Shown here in pieces: positions 11,748 through 21,841 of a stretch of 64,000 nucleotides of DNA. Both the position numbers and the translations under genes were made by a program. Every line of letters starts with the position of its first letter. Positions within the stretch are counted from its first letter, which is position 1. The notes beneath the pieces are model-generated. The model was not told the origin of the DNA and searched no databases. It was given only the letters and a program-made list of their open reading frames with translations. Origin of the DNA: Metarhizium brunneum (taxonomy: Eukaryota; Ascomycota; Sordariomycetes; Hypocreales; Clavicipitaceae); NCBI RefSeq assembly GCF_013426205.1, contig NC_089423.1, positions 1,240,001 to 1,304,000 on the forward strand, given 5' to 3'.

Positions 11748-13777
11748 TTATACCATCATGCTTCGCCGCCGAGACACACTTCGCTCCTTGACAGAGCTGT
11801 CCTCCTCACTATCAACGGCTGCTGATCGCCGCCGCGTATTTGCCCCCCGACGTCGTGTGGCCCTCGTCGTCTCCGTAGGTGCATTGTTATCGATCTGTGG
11901 TGATGAGCTGGTGAACTCATAGACATCAACGTCGCCGCTCTCGTTTTCATCGGCGTCAAGGTTGAGATCTGCGGCAAACTCGCCCGCCCTTGAGGCCGGC
12001 CGACGACGTTCTGTAATGACCGCTGCAGATGCGTCTTGGGCCGAGCTCTTTTTTGCGAGAGGACTAGCTGGAATGCTTCCCGGCTCTGGCGCCTCAAACT
12101 CGTCGCTCGTCGGAGGAATGCGCCTCAAAGAATCCCCAACGTCAGACTCACGCTTAATCTTGGGACCCTCAGACGTTGGTAGATCACATTGACTGGCCCT
12201 TCGAGCATATTTGCCCTCTCCCGCCACTGCATCAAAGAGCTCCTTGGTTGGCCGCCTCATCTTATCTCTGAGGTTTGGTTCTGCGTAGCTGATAGTTGTC
12301 CTATTCCTTCTGCTCGCCCGCGAAGTCTCGCCATTCAAAAATATATCAACAGGTGGCGGAGTATCACCTCTTGGGTCATCCCCTCCAAGCGCTGGTTCCG
12401 GTGACTTTGGCGACGTCACGGCTGGTTCTGAGACCGTTGTGGCCAGGTCAGCTATCACAGTCTTCGTGACCGGCGGGGGAATTTCTAGTTTGGCGGCAGC
12501 ATTCATCTTGGCCTTGGATTTCGTTCGTTCCTTGGTCGGCTTCGACTTTGCCAGCTCTGCTTTTCCCGTGCCAACCTCGTCTATCGCAATTGGTTTGGGA
12601 TTCTTTCGGGGTGAGCTAACATCGTCATTGGTACTCTTTGAAGCCAGGGGTTTGCGACTATTGCCAGTAGTCACATGCTTCTCTCGAGCTTCTTTCCTCA
12701 TATGCGCAAGTTCCTTCAATGTCTTGCCTCCAGCCTTTTCTCGAATAGAAACCTTGTCTGCCATACCCCGCGGTGCTATATTCTCATTCGTCAATTGTCG
12801 GGGTGCGGTGTTTTCTGTCTCATCCTGTGCGAATTTCCTTTTTGATCCGGTCTTGACTGGAGCGGCGATATGCTCTGGTGCCGGTGTGCTAGGTTGTAGT
12901 ATAGGATTTTGTCGTCGGTTACTAGGTTCCGTTCTCTTCTTTTCCGGCGATGGTAACGGCGCATCGGCTATTTTACTGGATCGGGGAGATGGAAGTGAAA
13001 TCGGGGGCTCTATTAGTCTCCTCGGACTGGACACGTCCTTTGTTGCTAATGCAGCTCGTGGAGGAGAGTCGACTTTTGTTGGCTCCTGTTCAATCAGTGG
13101 TTGTTTGGCGGGAGCCTCTAGTTCGGCAGAGTCGGCTTCAGATCTCAGAGCCCGGATTTGTTCAGGGCTGTGATGCACCTTATTAGCATTCATACCCAAG
13201 CGCTGGTTCGGAACCATAACCTACTTCAGAGATTGCCGTGAAGATGACCTGTTTTCAGATATGTGGCCCAGCTCTTCGATATCCCTAGCAACATCGCGCA
13301 ATCTCCGTTGAGAAGGGCTAGGTCTACCTGCAATGTAGCTCATGCGTTGTTTGATAGATTTCTGAATTCGAGGAGAATGTCTTTTCATAGGGGGTTCCAA
13401 GCCCAACCCGGACAAGAGCGTCCCCCATTCCGTTAGTTGCGATTCCAGCTTGGCCTTGATTGCCAGCGCATGATCTGCGATCCGTCTCGCCTCGTTGTCT
13501 TCGACCTGTTTCTCGAGTTCCAGGATGCGACTTCGAAGCTCCAAGTTCTCAGAAAGCATGAGGGCGCATTCACTTTCCAACTCTCTGATCCGCAAAGCGC
13601 GTACATTGTTTGATTTTGCGAGATCCCTATTCTGTCGTAACATCTTCTTGCGAACTGTTGCAGCATTTCGTTAACATCCAAGCCAATAATGAGACAGAGT
13701 ATGGAGTGGCAAATGGCATTGTACGCACGCGTTTCGAGGCTGTCCGAAGACATTGGTACTTCGTTGAGCCTCGCCAT
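11748..13777 (-). CDS. SGO1: Shugoshin
   Basis: Exons are 13777-13729, 13654-13249 and 13167-11748, giving 624 residues. Exon 1 (MARLNEVPMSSDSLET) joins LRKKMLRQNRDLAKSNN, the start of the shugoshin N-terminal coiled coil (RIRELESECALMLSENLELR), which binds PP2A-B' and forms the dimer. The C-terminal part holds the basic shugoshin motif around RRNRTTISYAEPNLRDKMRR, used for histone H2A binding at centromeres. The middle is disordered and rich in Pro, Ser and Lys. Shugoshin protects centromeric cohesin and senses tension. An in-frame TAG at 13223-13221 lies inside the inferred second intron (13248-13168, 81 nt, GTCATC donor, GCTAAT branch site, CACAG acceptor); without that intron the gene would be broken in two. 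DAD2 starts 403 bp away on the other strand. Confidence 0.85.
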
Positions 13778-14180
13778 AGCTCATAGTGTGCCCTGTACGT
13801 GTGAAAAGAGTATGGCTTATATCTTCGAACGGATCTGAGGTTGTCGGTACCAGGGAGCAATGCAAGTTGGAGGTACTGTAGAGCGAGTTGTTGTGTTAGT
13901 CGGTCTACCGCGGCGGCCAGCTCCCAGAATTTCTGGTGTTGTCTGTCATTCATATTTACATTTTGGGCCGGTCTGGCAACAAATCAATGCGAGGCCCACA
14001 GCTGGTTGCTGGGTTACTGGCGGCATCGCACGTGAGTGGGTGAAGCCCCACCAGCCCGTTTGGAATGCAGACTGAAGAAAGAAGACTGAAGACGCGTGGG
14101 GGGAACTCCAAGATCTGAATGTCACGATAGCATTTGTGCTTGATCAAATAGTTCGCAGCCAGCACGCAGGCACTCGCATT
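13778..14180. promoter_or_regulatory. Shared promoter of SGO1 and DAD2
   Basis: This 403-bp divergent spacer separates two chromosome-segregation genes. It contains one ACGCGT word at 14092-14097, identical to the yeast MluI cell-cycle box core, about 84 bp before the DAD2 start, and a CACGTG at 14029-14034. A second ACGCGT lies at the end of SGO1 exon 1 (13727-13732). Joint cell-cycle control is inference. Confidence 0.45.
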
Positions 14181-14742
14181 ATGTCATATCCTACAAGGTC
14201 GCTTTCGTCGCACATGCGAGCTCCCAGTAGCTCCACATCGTCTGCTTCACCGTCGCCAGCCCTGCTTGCGCGAATCGAAGAAAAGAAGGCCGAATTACAG
14301 AGCTTGAGAGAGCTTCGAGACCTCAGTGCGGCAGTGTCCAATCAAATGGAGGCACTGGAGCAGAAATTGACGACTCTGTCTGATGGGACCGAGGGTATGG
14401 CATCGACCGTTGATGAACAGAACGATTTTTGCTAACTTTTGTGCAGCGGTAGCAGCTGTTATGGGTAATTGGCATAATGTGCTACGAGCGATTAATATGG
14501 CGTCTAGTACGTTCAAAAATAATCATCGATCATCTACTTTTGCTAATCATGTCTTTTTTTTTTTCGCAGCAAAACTCGCAAAACCATCGAACGACACTAC
14601 CATGGAGGATGCATCTGCATCCAACGAATCACTTCCCCAAACTCTCGTGCGAATACCAACTGAGCATGCACCAACATTACAAGCTCAGGCCGATGCCATT
14701 GAAGCTGCTGCTGTGGAGGGCGATTCAACTGCGAACACATGA
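14181..14742 (+). CDS. DAD2: DASH complex subunit Dad2
   Basis: Exons are 14181-14394, 14447-14506 and 14570-14742, giving 148 residues. The start MSYPTRSLSS, the helix LLARIEEKKAELQSLRELRD, SNQMEALEQKLTTLSDGTE and then AVAAVMGNWHNVLRAINMAS match fungal Dad2. The DASH/Dam1 complex forms rings or patches on spindle microtubules and links kinetochores to their plus ends. The 40-residue tail after the conserved core is acidic and low in complexity. I chose the ATG at 14181 over one 45 bases upstream because MSYPTR is the family's usual start. Introns are 52 and 63 nt. Confidence 0.93.
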
Positions 14743-15717
14743 GTTGGCCATGCACACGAATGAATTCCTCTAGGCGGATAGGTTGTGCCCGCGATCCCTC
14801 TCGAGGCCGTCTCATACCCTGCGGTCATCAAAGACTGGCAGCTTCCTACGTTGGGAGTTTGAAAAGGCAGGGACATCGCAGTTGCTTGCCTTCGTGCCGG
14901 CCAAGTGGCTGCCACACTCTGCACAATGCCGATCAGGCAGGCCGCTTACTTGTTTATGTACGGAGTACAAGCATCGGGCAGCGACAACGTTGAAGCAACC
15001 GTTGAAGCGGGGCCATCGCCAAACACCACGCGATGAAACGCGTCTGGTGGCGTCGGTGCTGGTGTGGCGTTCATGGGTGTCGAGCAACGAGGAAAACGAG
15101 GATATGTACCTGCATAACCTGCCTCACTGAGGGGACCTAGATTTATTGCGCTTCCTCGCCTGCCTGTCGTCAGCAATTGAAGAGGGGCTTGAGGGGAAAG
15201 CACTTGCAACGCTGCCGACCGGAGTGCTGCGTGCCAAGGCACAGATTAAGTTTGTGTGCTCGGCAGATGACAGAGGGGAAAGAAAGAAGGACTGGGGTAG
15301 CTAAGCAACACACGTCTGCAGATGCTCCACTGCATGTGTCTTGTGTAAACAAAACATTCCAGATCAAACATCCAACTCTCCTCCAAACCGTTTACTGCTT
15401 CCGATAGCTTGCATTTGTCTTTCAAACTCACCATTGCTATGCCCTTGTAGCCTAGCAGACATAAGCCAACATTAAAAACCGCATCCTCATCAATTGATAC
15501 CGATTGCGTAGAGACCCGGTTGGGCCCCGACCATCCCTGCCTCGTCCGGGTTGTCCGCGAAATTACATATACGCATCGCCACCAATAATACCCTCTGGCC
15601 TACACGGAGTACGGGGTGTCTCGTCACAATCTGCCCCTGACTGACTGCGTGGAACCTTGACGCATTACGGAGTTTTCCAGGGTCATTTCAAGGCATTGGT
15701 GACCTGGCTACAAGAAC
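14743..15717. other. Intergenic, no gene seen
   Basis: This stretch holds the DAD2 trailer and the upstream region of the next gene. TACGGAGTAC words lie at 14959 and near 15605. Open frames here are short, overlap on both strands and show no recognised domain. Confidence 0.55.
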
Positions 15718-17892
15718 ATGTCACGAGCCGTGGCTCTCAATTCATCTCATCGTCATGAGGCCCAAAGCTTCGACATTTTTGACGACAGGTCTTTGACCCC
15801 GGACAAACACGCCCATGTCGACGCCACTGGGAACAGCGACGTGCTTAAAGAGCTGTCGCATGGCCAAAGCCAGAATCGAGTAACACCTGCAGTTCTGGCA
15901 AAGAGTCCGCGAAGGGACCCGACTTCGCCAGAGAACAAGGCGGCCAAGGCTCAGAGCAACAGGCGAGCAAGCCGTGCCCGACGTCCGCAAATTGATTCAG
16001 AGACGTTTGAGCCTCTCGGTGCCGTTCCAGAAGAAACTAGCAGCCTCATAGATCCTGAAGAGAATCTTGTTGCTATTTCACCAGCCACAAAAGACGACAA
16101 GGTGAATGGTGAGTTACAGTCCGCTTTGAGCTCACTACTGAGTCGACGACATCTTTGATCAACATTCGTGGTCTGACCTGTGCTGCCAGGTTATCATACA
16201 AAACTGAATGAAGACCACCTCCCTGCTATTCTGGACCCAAAATCTGCTCTCGAGGGACAGGTCGAGAAACATCTCGCAGGTCAGTTCGAATGGATCATGA
16301 CGTATCCTGCAGAAGCAAGTTCCCAAACAGCCAATGGTCCTCAAGACGAGTACAATGCGGGAAGCGAGTCTAGGAGTCAACTCTATGGCTGCAATTTGCT
16401 GCCTGTCAGGCGACGTCGCACCTCTCAAACCGGGTCTGGAATCGCAACTGACATATATACCCTTTTAGCAACACCGCTTAACAAAGATTCATACCCTACT
16501 CCTCAGACCATGGATGGCACGAGGAGCGCAGACAGTCTCGTCTCTTTGGCAATGTCGCAGGCGCCACCACCTCCTTATCCTGGCACTCCGCTAAAGGCTC
16601 CCGAAGTAGTGACTATGGTCGAGCAGGCGATTTCGCCGTCTCTCACTATCATGAGCGAAAATAGTCCGAGCGTGGTGGCTGGTTCGTCACGAACCGGATC
16701 CTTTTCAATCCCTCGAATTGAGGATTCCCTGGAAGAGTTGGACAGGCTTGAAGAGGAGCTCGAGGCAATTCACGATCTAACTCTCCCTCGCGGGTCGACA
16801 ACCGCCAACACGCAGGCTTCCGAGCCTAATCCCGTGACTCCTTCTGGTGTGACACCATCGGCCCCTGCGAAATCCAAGGAAGCTTCTGTTGCTGGGTGCT
16901 CCGCGACAGTCCGTGCAAGGCCCTCTCAGAAAGCGCGGCCCTCCTTGAGAAGATCCGCATCCTTGACGCTCCGTGGAAAGAGACGCGCGCAGCAAGAATC
17001 ATCAGAGAGCCAAAAGTCAGAATCCAGCGTTTCTCGTAGCCAATCCAGCATTAATCGCCTCAGTGCACCAAAGCATCCTATCAAGTCTGCCAAACCACCT
17101 ACTGTGCCCAAATTTGAGTTGCCAGGCGAGGCTGTAGCACGTCGCCTGAAGGAGCAACGTGAGGCTCGTCAAGCTCAGCAGCAGGCAGAGGCCCAGAGAA
17201 CCCAGGCTGCTATCCCAAAACCAAGAGTCACGAATAAGCCTTTGCCCAAACCGACGTTTGAGTTGCCAGGCGAAGCCATCTCTCGCCGCAAGCGAGAGGA
17301 ACGGGAGGCCAAACTGAAAGCGGAGGAAGAAGAGCAGCGAAAACGACGGGAGTTTAAGGCTCGACCTGTACGACACAGTATTGGGCCGTCTACGCTACCC
17401 CGGGAAACACTGACAAGCCGCGCTCGCCAGAGCCGAGCATCCCCGGAAGCAAATGGCGAGAATGACAGCCAGGGTGCTCAACGAAAGCGCATGTCTGTTG
17501 GTGTTGTCCGCTCCGTCCCAGTACCCTCTCAGGTTGGCAATTCCTCCCAGACGCGGGGACGAAATTCGACCATAGCTTCTGCCACTGAAGAGAGTCGAGC
17601 AGCTTCGACGTCGACGGGTAGTGCAGGTGGCAAGCGGATTTCGGTATCGTTGGAGGAACTACACGTGCAGAGACAACGAGGCAAGGACATTTTCACACGA
17701 GACAACTGCTACACGCAGGATAGGGAAAAAAGCAAGCGAGAGAGAGAGCTTGCGGCCAAGACGGCACGGGAACAAGCTGCTGAGCGTTCTAGAATTGCGA
17801 GTCGGGAGTGGGCCGAGAAGAAACGTCTGAGGGAGCTGGCAGCCAAGCGGGCGAAGGCGACACAGGAAGCCGGAAAGGAGGTGAAGGCGTGA
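15718..17892 (+). CDS. Basic coiled-coil protein, TPX2-like motifs
   Basis: Exons are 15718-16108 and 16190-17892, joined across an 81-nt intron, giving 697 residues. Most of the protein is disordered and rich in Ser, Pro, Arg and Lys. Near residues 436 and 487 a motif is repeated: PKFELPGEAVARRLKEQREA and PTFELPGEAISRRKREEREA, the second followed by a charged helix and EFKARPVRHS. The order F-x-L-P-G-E, charged helix, F-K-A-R-P resembles the microtubule-binding repeats of the TPX2 family. The last 100 residues form a charged helix (KSKRERELAAKTAREQAAER) that could be a coiled coil. I infer a spindle or microtubule role; a profile search is needed. Proteins of this kind in related fungi may carry unrelated automatic names. 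Confidence 0.65.
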
Positions 17893-18403
17893 AATTGTCT
17901 GGCTTTCAGTTTTGACACTTTATTGTACAGTATCGGCCCCGTGCTTCTTTGAGCCGTTGTGGCTCTTTGTTTCTGCCGTCTTGTTTATCTGTTTGTTGAC
18001 GGGGGCGTTTGCAGTACTACAAAGGTTTCCAGGGCACTGGCGTTATTATTGTTATTTTGGCATGTATTTATAAGATTTGGATTATCGGCCAAAACATCAC
18101 AAGCCGAAGGCAGGTTCGCACGGCTGCGCAGAATGCATATAGTAAAGCAATTGTGTATCCTATGTACGCTCGTGTGATGAATGGCCCTCAACCCCTTGCT
18201 TGCCACGCCGAGTTGGACTGCACGTCGATCAAAGATGGAGATTCTAGCCCCGCACCGAACCATGACATGACGCTTTACTTCAACGACATGCCATCGACTT
18301 GCCGTCAAGACAGACGTAGCACACATCCGAAATTCGGATCCCTACGATCCCTTGTGGAGCCGCAGGGCCTGTACCGGCTTACAGTCAGTTTAGGGCGGTG
18401 AAG
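17893..18403. other. Intergenic, no gene seen
   Basis: This is the trailer of the upstream gene and the former promoter of the carboxylesterase pseudogene. I see no conserved frame or notable repeat. Confidence 0.5.
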
Positions 18404-19701
18404 ATGGCGGATCAAGCTGGGTGCAGTGAAGCCAGCGTTGGGGTCCCGGTCAACGAAGGCGTGATAATTGGCAAGCGCCAGCCCGCATCCGAGACATATC
18501 CCAAACCCCTCGACATCTTCTCGTGGTGGCGGCCGGATACCGCCTTGGCGCGCTGGGCTTCAAGACCGGCGACGGCGGGGAGGGGCACGCGGGGCGTCGA
18601 GTTGAATCTCGGGCTGAGGGACCAGAGGGCCGCCGTGGACTCGGTGGTGAGATGGGCCGGGGCGCATTCTGTTAGTTCCCTCTCTGCTCGGTGCTGTCAT
18701 GGTGGTTCTGGGTGAAATGGGGGGCATGCTGAAGCTCGACTTTGGTTAGATTGGCCATTGATCACCTCGTGCACCCGGCCCCTCTGGCCTTCACCGAGAC
18801 CATCCTCGAGTCCGGGGCGCCGACTGCCCGGTCGGTCCTTGGCCCCCGGCATGCGCGGCGGCGAGGAGGAGGGGGAGGAGGCCCGTCCGCTGCGCGACCT
18901 CCCGGCGGGTGTTCGTGGTCGACGCCGCCATGGCCGTCTTCGAGGAGCACGCCGCGTGATCCCCGACATCCCCCTCCGGCAGGTGGACGCGCTGTGCAGG
19001 TCAGACACGGCCAGGACGCTCTCCGTCACCACGGGGTTCTGCTCCCACGAGGGGACGCAGTTCGTGCCCCTGGACCTCGCTACAAACGCCCAGTTCCGCG
19101 CGTGGTTCTCTGCGCTCGTGCCCTCCCTCACGGGCGGCCATCTCGACGCCCTGGAACGGCTGTGCCCGGATCCCGCGACGGGCCCCTCGAAGCGGTACGA
19201 GAACGCGCCCGGCTGCGGGCACGGCGCGCAGTTCCGCTGTCTGCACGAGGCGTACGCCCACTACGCGTATATATGCCCCGTTCTGCACACGGCGCGAGGG
19301 TCTACCTGTACGAGTACGCGGCTGCGTCGGAGCCGTTCGGTGCCGCGTCGCATGGCGATCAGGCGCCGGTTGTCGCGCACGACATGGAGACGCTCGGGGG
19401 TCAGCGGGGACTGGTGGCCGTGGCGGAGGAGATGGCGTCCCGCTGGGGGCAGTTTATGGCCTCGCCGACGGGGGAGATTTGGTCGTGGCCGAGGTTTCAG
19501 AGCCCATTTGGCGACGGGCGCGGCGGCGGGGAGTTATTGGTGTTTGGAAAGGGGAACGACGAGGCTGCCGGCGGGAAGAGTGAGGGCGTAGCCGTGCGCA
19601 AGAGGATCTTGACCGACGAGGAAATGGCCCAGTGTAAGTTTTGGTGGGAACGAATGGACTTGAGCCAAGGGATGGGCGGGAGCGGACAATATAGGGAATA
19701 G
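18404..19701 (+). pseudogene. Type-B carboxylesterase pseudogene
   Basis: Pieces of a fungal type-B carboxylesterase follow each other in the correct order but in different frames. They are an N-terminus with GKRQPASETYPKPLDIF; VVAAGYRLGALGF from 18523 in another frame; NLGLRDQRAAVDSVV back in the first frame; AGAHS then a likely 79-nt intron (18671-18749) and IGH; HLVHPAPLAF and ILESGAPTARS; VFVVDAAMAVFEEHAA in a third frame; TTGFCSHEGTQFVPLDLAT and CPVLHTA; and, after one more shift near 19295, RVYLYEYAAA running to LTDEEMAQCKFWWERMDLSQ. About 100 residues between the first two pieces are missing, and so is the segment with the G-E-S nucleophile elbow. At least five disruptions rule out an active enzyme unless the assembly is wrong. 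The region is GC-rich, unlike repeat-induced point mutation damage. Confidence 0.8.
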
Positions 19702-20581
19702 AGCTTGGGTAATATTAGCTTCCACGCGGAGAGACCAAGATGGAACTTGTGTTGAGAGCGCCGGATATGCCGTCACCACAATCTACACTAGACTCTTTGA
19801 AGAAAACGCTTTCTCTGTTTTATTTTTGCAACTGTGGCGCTTGACACAACATCTTCAACCAAGTCTACTGTATCAATTGATGCAACTACCAATCCATATA
19901 TACACCGACAGCATCACTGTCCTGCGGCAGCCCATCCCGCTCAGAAATATAAAGCCAAACTCTTCCTCTATACACGACGAATCAATCCCATTACAGGCCA
20001 AACGAATGATGCTCCTCCACATTATGTCCCCCGTCCTCTCTTCCCTCGCTCGCCACTTCGCTGGATGAAGATGGTAATAGATATGTGTTTTTCCCACAGA
20101 AAAAAAAGTCTTCTCAAGATAAAAAAATGTAAAAGTCGCTGTTTCGACAGAGTATTATGTACATGTACATGTCCTCATTGCGTGCTGAGGCAGGTGTGTA
20201 AAAGAAAAACTTCAAACGTGCGAAGCTGCATGTAGTCGAATATCCCGCTTCAATACCCCCAATTTTGTTTGCGGCTTGCTATAAAATGCCGCTACGTGCT
20301 TATTGTACTGTAGAATGTTATGCCATCATTAACGTTGCTTCAATCGAGAATGAACTGGCTGAAGAATGGTAAATGCCAATAAAATGCCAGCACCAAATAT
20401 TCAAAAGCCTAGAAGCCCCCATTCAGTTCGACTGCAAGTTTCCCGTATATAAGTCTCGTCTCAAAGTGTAAGAAAAGTGTTGAAGAGAATGCTAAGTTTG
20501 GGTATCTCTATGGACAGGTGGATGGATATGGTAAATCCAGCGACCAAGTGTTGACAAAGGTCTGAAACGATGCGAAGCGCC
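19702..20581. other. Intergenic, no gene seen
   Basis: This AT-leaning spacer lies between the esterase pseudogene and the end of the membrane protein gene. An ACATGTACATGT palindrome lies near 20159. No open frame shows a domain. Confidence 0.55.
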
Positions 20582-21841
20582 TCAGAAGTTTTGGGCAATA
20601 CCAGCACTCTGCTGAGGGTAATGTGACGGATTCTCGATACGAGTGTTGCGTCGCGCTGGGTTATCCCTAATAACAGCTTGGCCGCCAAGCTCCTGGGCCC
20701 TCTGGTCCCCATAGGGGTTCTGACCATACTGGTCATAATAACCACCGCCATTAGCGTAGATTCCGACGTCGGAGCCCTCAGATCGACCTGTAGCGCTGTA
20801 GGAAGATGAAGCGTTTGACGGGCCACGGTGAACGTCGCCACCTCGATTGTTTGCGGCTGAAGGACCCATGGCGCCCATAATTTCGCCGTCTGGAGACGAG
20901 GAGCCATCCACGGTAGGGTCGGTTTTGGTTTCGGAAGGGTTTCCACGGGTATGTCCGCCGCCATCTGAGAAGGCGCCGGCAGTCATGCCACCAGACATTG
21001 TGGTTGAAGTTTTGCGGCCCATAGAACCTGCTGCAGTAGTTGAGCCCCAGCCACGGTATCCCGATCCGCCTTCATCCCGCATCTCGTAATTATCGGTACC
21101 CAGACCGACAGCTGGAATTGTAGGGTCGGCATTGGGATTGTAGGAGTAGTCTTCGACCTCCTTGCGGCGTTCCTCTTCAGACTCCTGACGAGCACGCCTC
21201 TTTCGCCACCAGAACAAGCCCACCAGCGCCAACAAAGCAATTGCAGCAATAGGTACAACTACTCCAATCGCAACCTTGGCTGGTTGGCTAAGACCACCAC
21301 TGTTTCCATCACCGGCAGGGTTGATAGGCGTAGCAGTTGAACTACCCGATACACTTGCCGAAGTAGACGACGGTCCCGCGGTTGGCGTTGTCGTATTTAC
21401 GACGATTTTAGTAGTTGTCGATGAAGCAGGCGTAACAGTTACGACCGTTGAACTGGATATCGTAGGCTCGGGAGTAGAAGGTGTTGGTGCCGGCGGGGGG
21501 GTGCTTGACGTCGAAGACGTAGAAGTAGGCGTAGGAGACGGTGATGGTGTCTCTGGCTGAGGCGTACTAGAAGGCGATGATGAGGGAGTGGTAGGTACCG
21601 GTGCTGGAGGCGGCGAGGAGGAACTTGACGATGTCGTCGCAGGCGGCTGCGGCTGCGGCTGCGGCGACTCGGACGACGGCGAGGGCGACGGCGAGGGCGA
21701 TGATGCTGATGGCGGTGAAGGTGAACTAGGCGTTGTATTTGGGGACGGAGAGGGCACAGAGGACGGAGGACTTGGCGATTGTCCCAGTGAAGTCTCTGGG
21801 CCACCGGTCTGGGCACCCGAGCCACGAGAAGAGTCAGACAT
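20582..21841 (-). CDS. Single-pass membrane protein, Ser/Thr/Pro ectodomain
   Basis: The 419-residue protein has a Ser/Thr/Pro ectodomain of about 188 residues (many SPSP and TPSS runs, likely O-mannosylated), one membrane segment at about 190-212 (VAIGVVVPIAAIALLALVGL), a basic stop-transfer WWRKRRARQ, and a cytoplasmic tail of about 200 residues rich in Gly, Ser, Tyr and Asn. The architecture resembles Mid2- or Wsc-type wall-stress sensors, but there is no cysteine domain and no N-terminal signal peptide, so insertion would be reverse-signal-anchor type. I chose the ATG at 21841. The frame is open upstream to 21961, but a strong acceptor just before the ATG (ending at 21872) and a GTATGT donor at 22139 suggest a 268-nt intron in the 5' leader. 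A sensor role is inference. Confidence 0.7.
   Translation of the reverse strand: MSDSSRGSGAQTGGPETSLGQSPSPPSSVPSPSPNTTPSSPSPPSASSPSPSPSPSSESPQPQPQPPATTSSSSSSPPPAPVPTTPSSSPSSTPQPETPSPSPTPTSTSSTSSTPPPAPTPSTPEPTISSSTVVTVTPASSTTTKIVVNTTTPTAGPSSTSASVSGSSTATPINPAGDGNSGGLSQPAKVAIGVVVPIAAIALLALVGLFWWRKRRARQESEEERRKEVEDYSYNPNADPTIPAVGLGTDNYEMRDEGGSGYRGWGSTTAAGSMGRKTSTTMSGGMTAGAFSDGGGHTRGNPSETKTDPTVDGSSSPDGEIMGAMGPSAANNRGGDVHRGPSNASSSYSATGRSEGSDVGIYANGGGYYDQYGQNPYGDQRAQELGGQAVIRDNPARRNTRIENPSHYPQQSAGIAQNF

Noticed and set aside
12439..13173. Long open frame of 244 codons on the plus strand
   Set aside because: It lies antisense to the conserved shugoshin exon 3, has no recognised domain, and its Ser/Ala/Leu composition is what the reverse complement of a Glu/Ser-rich protein gives.
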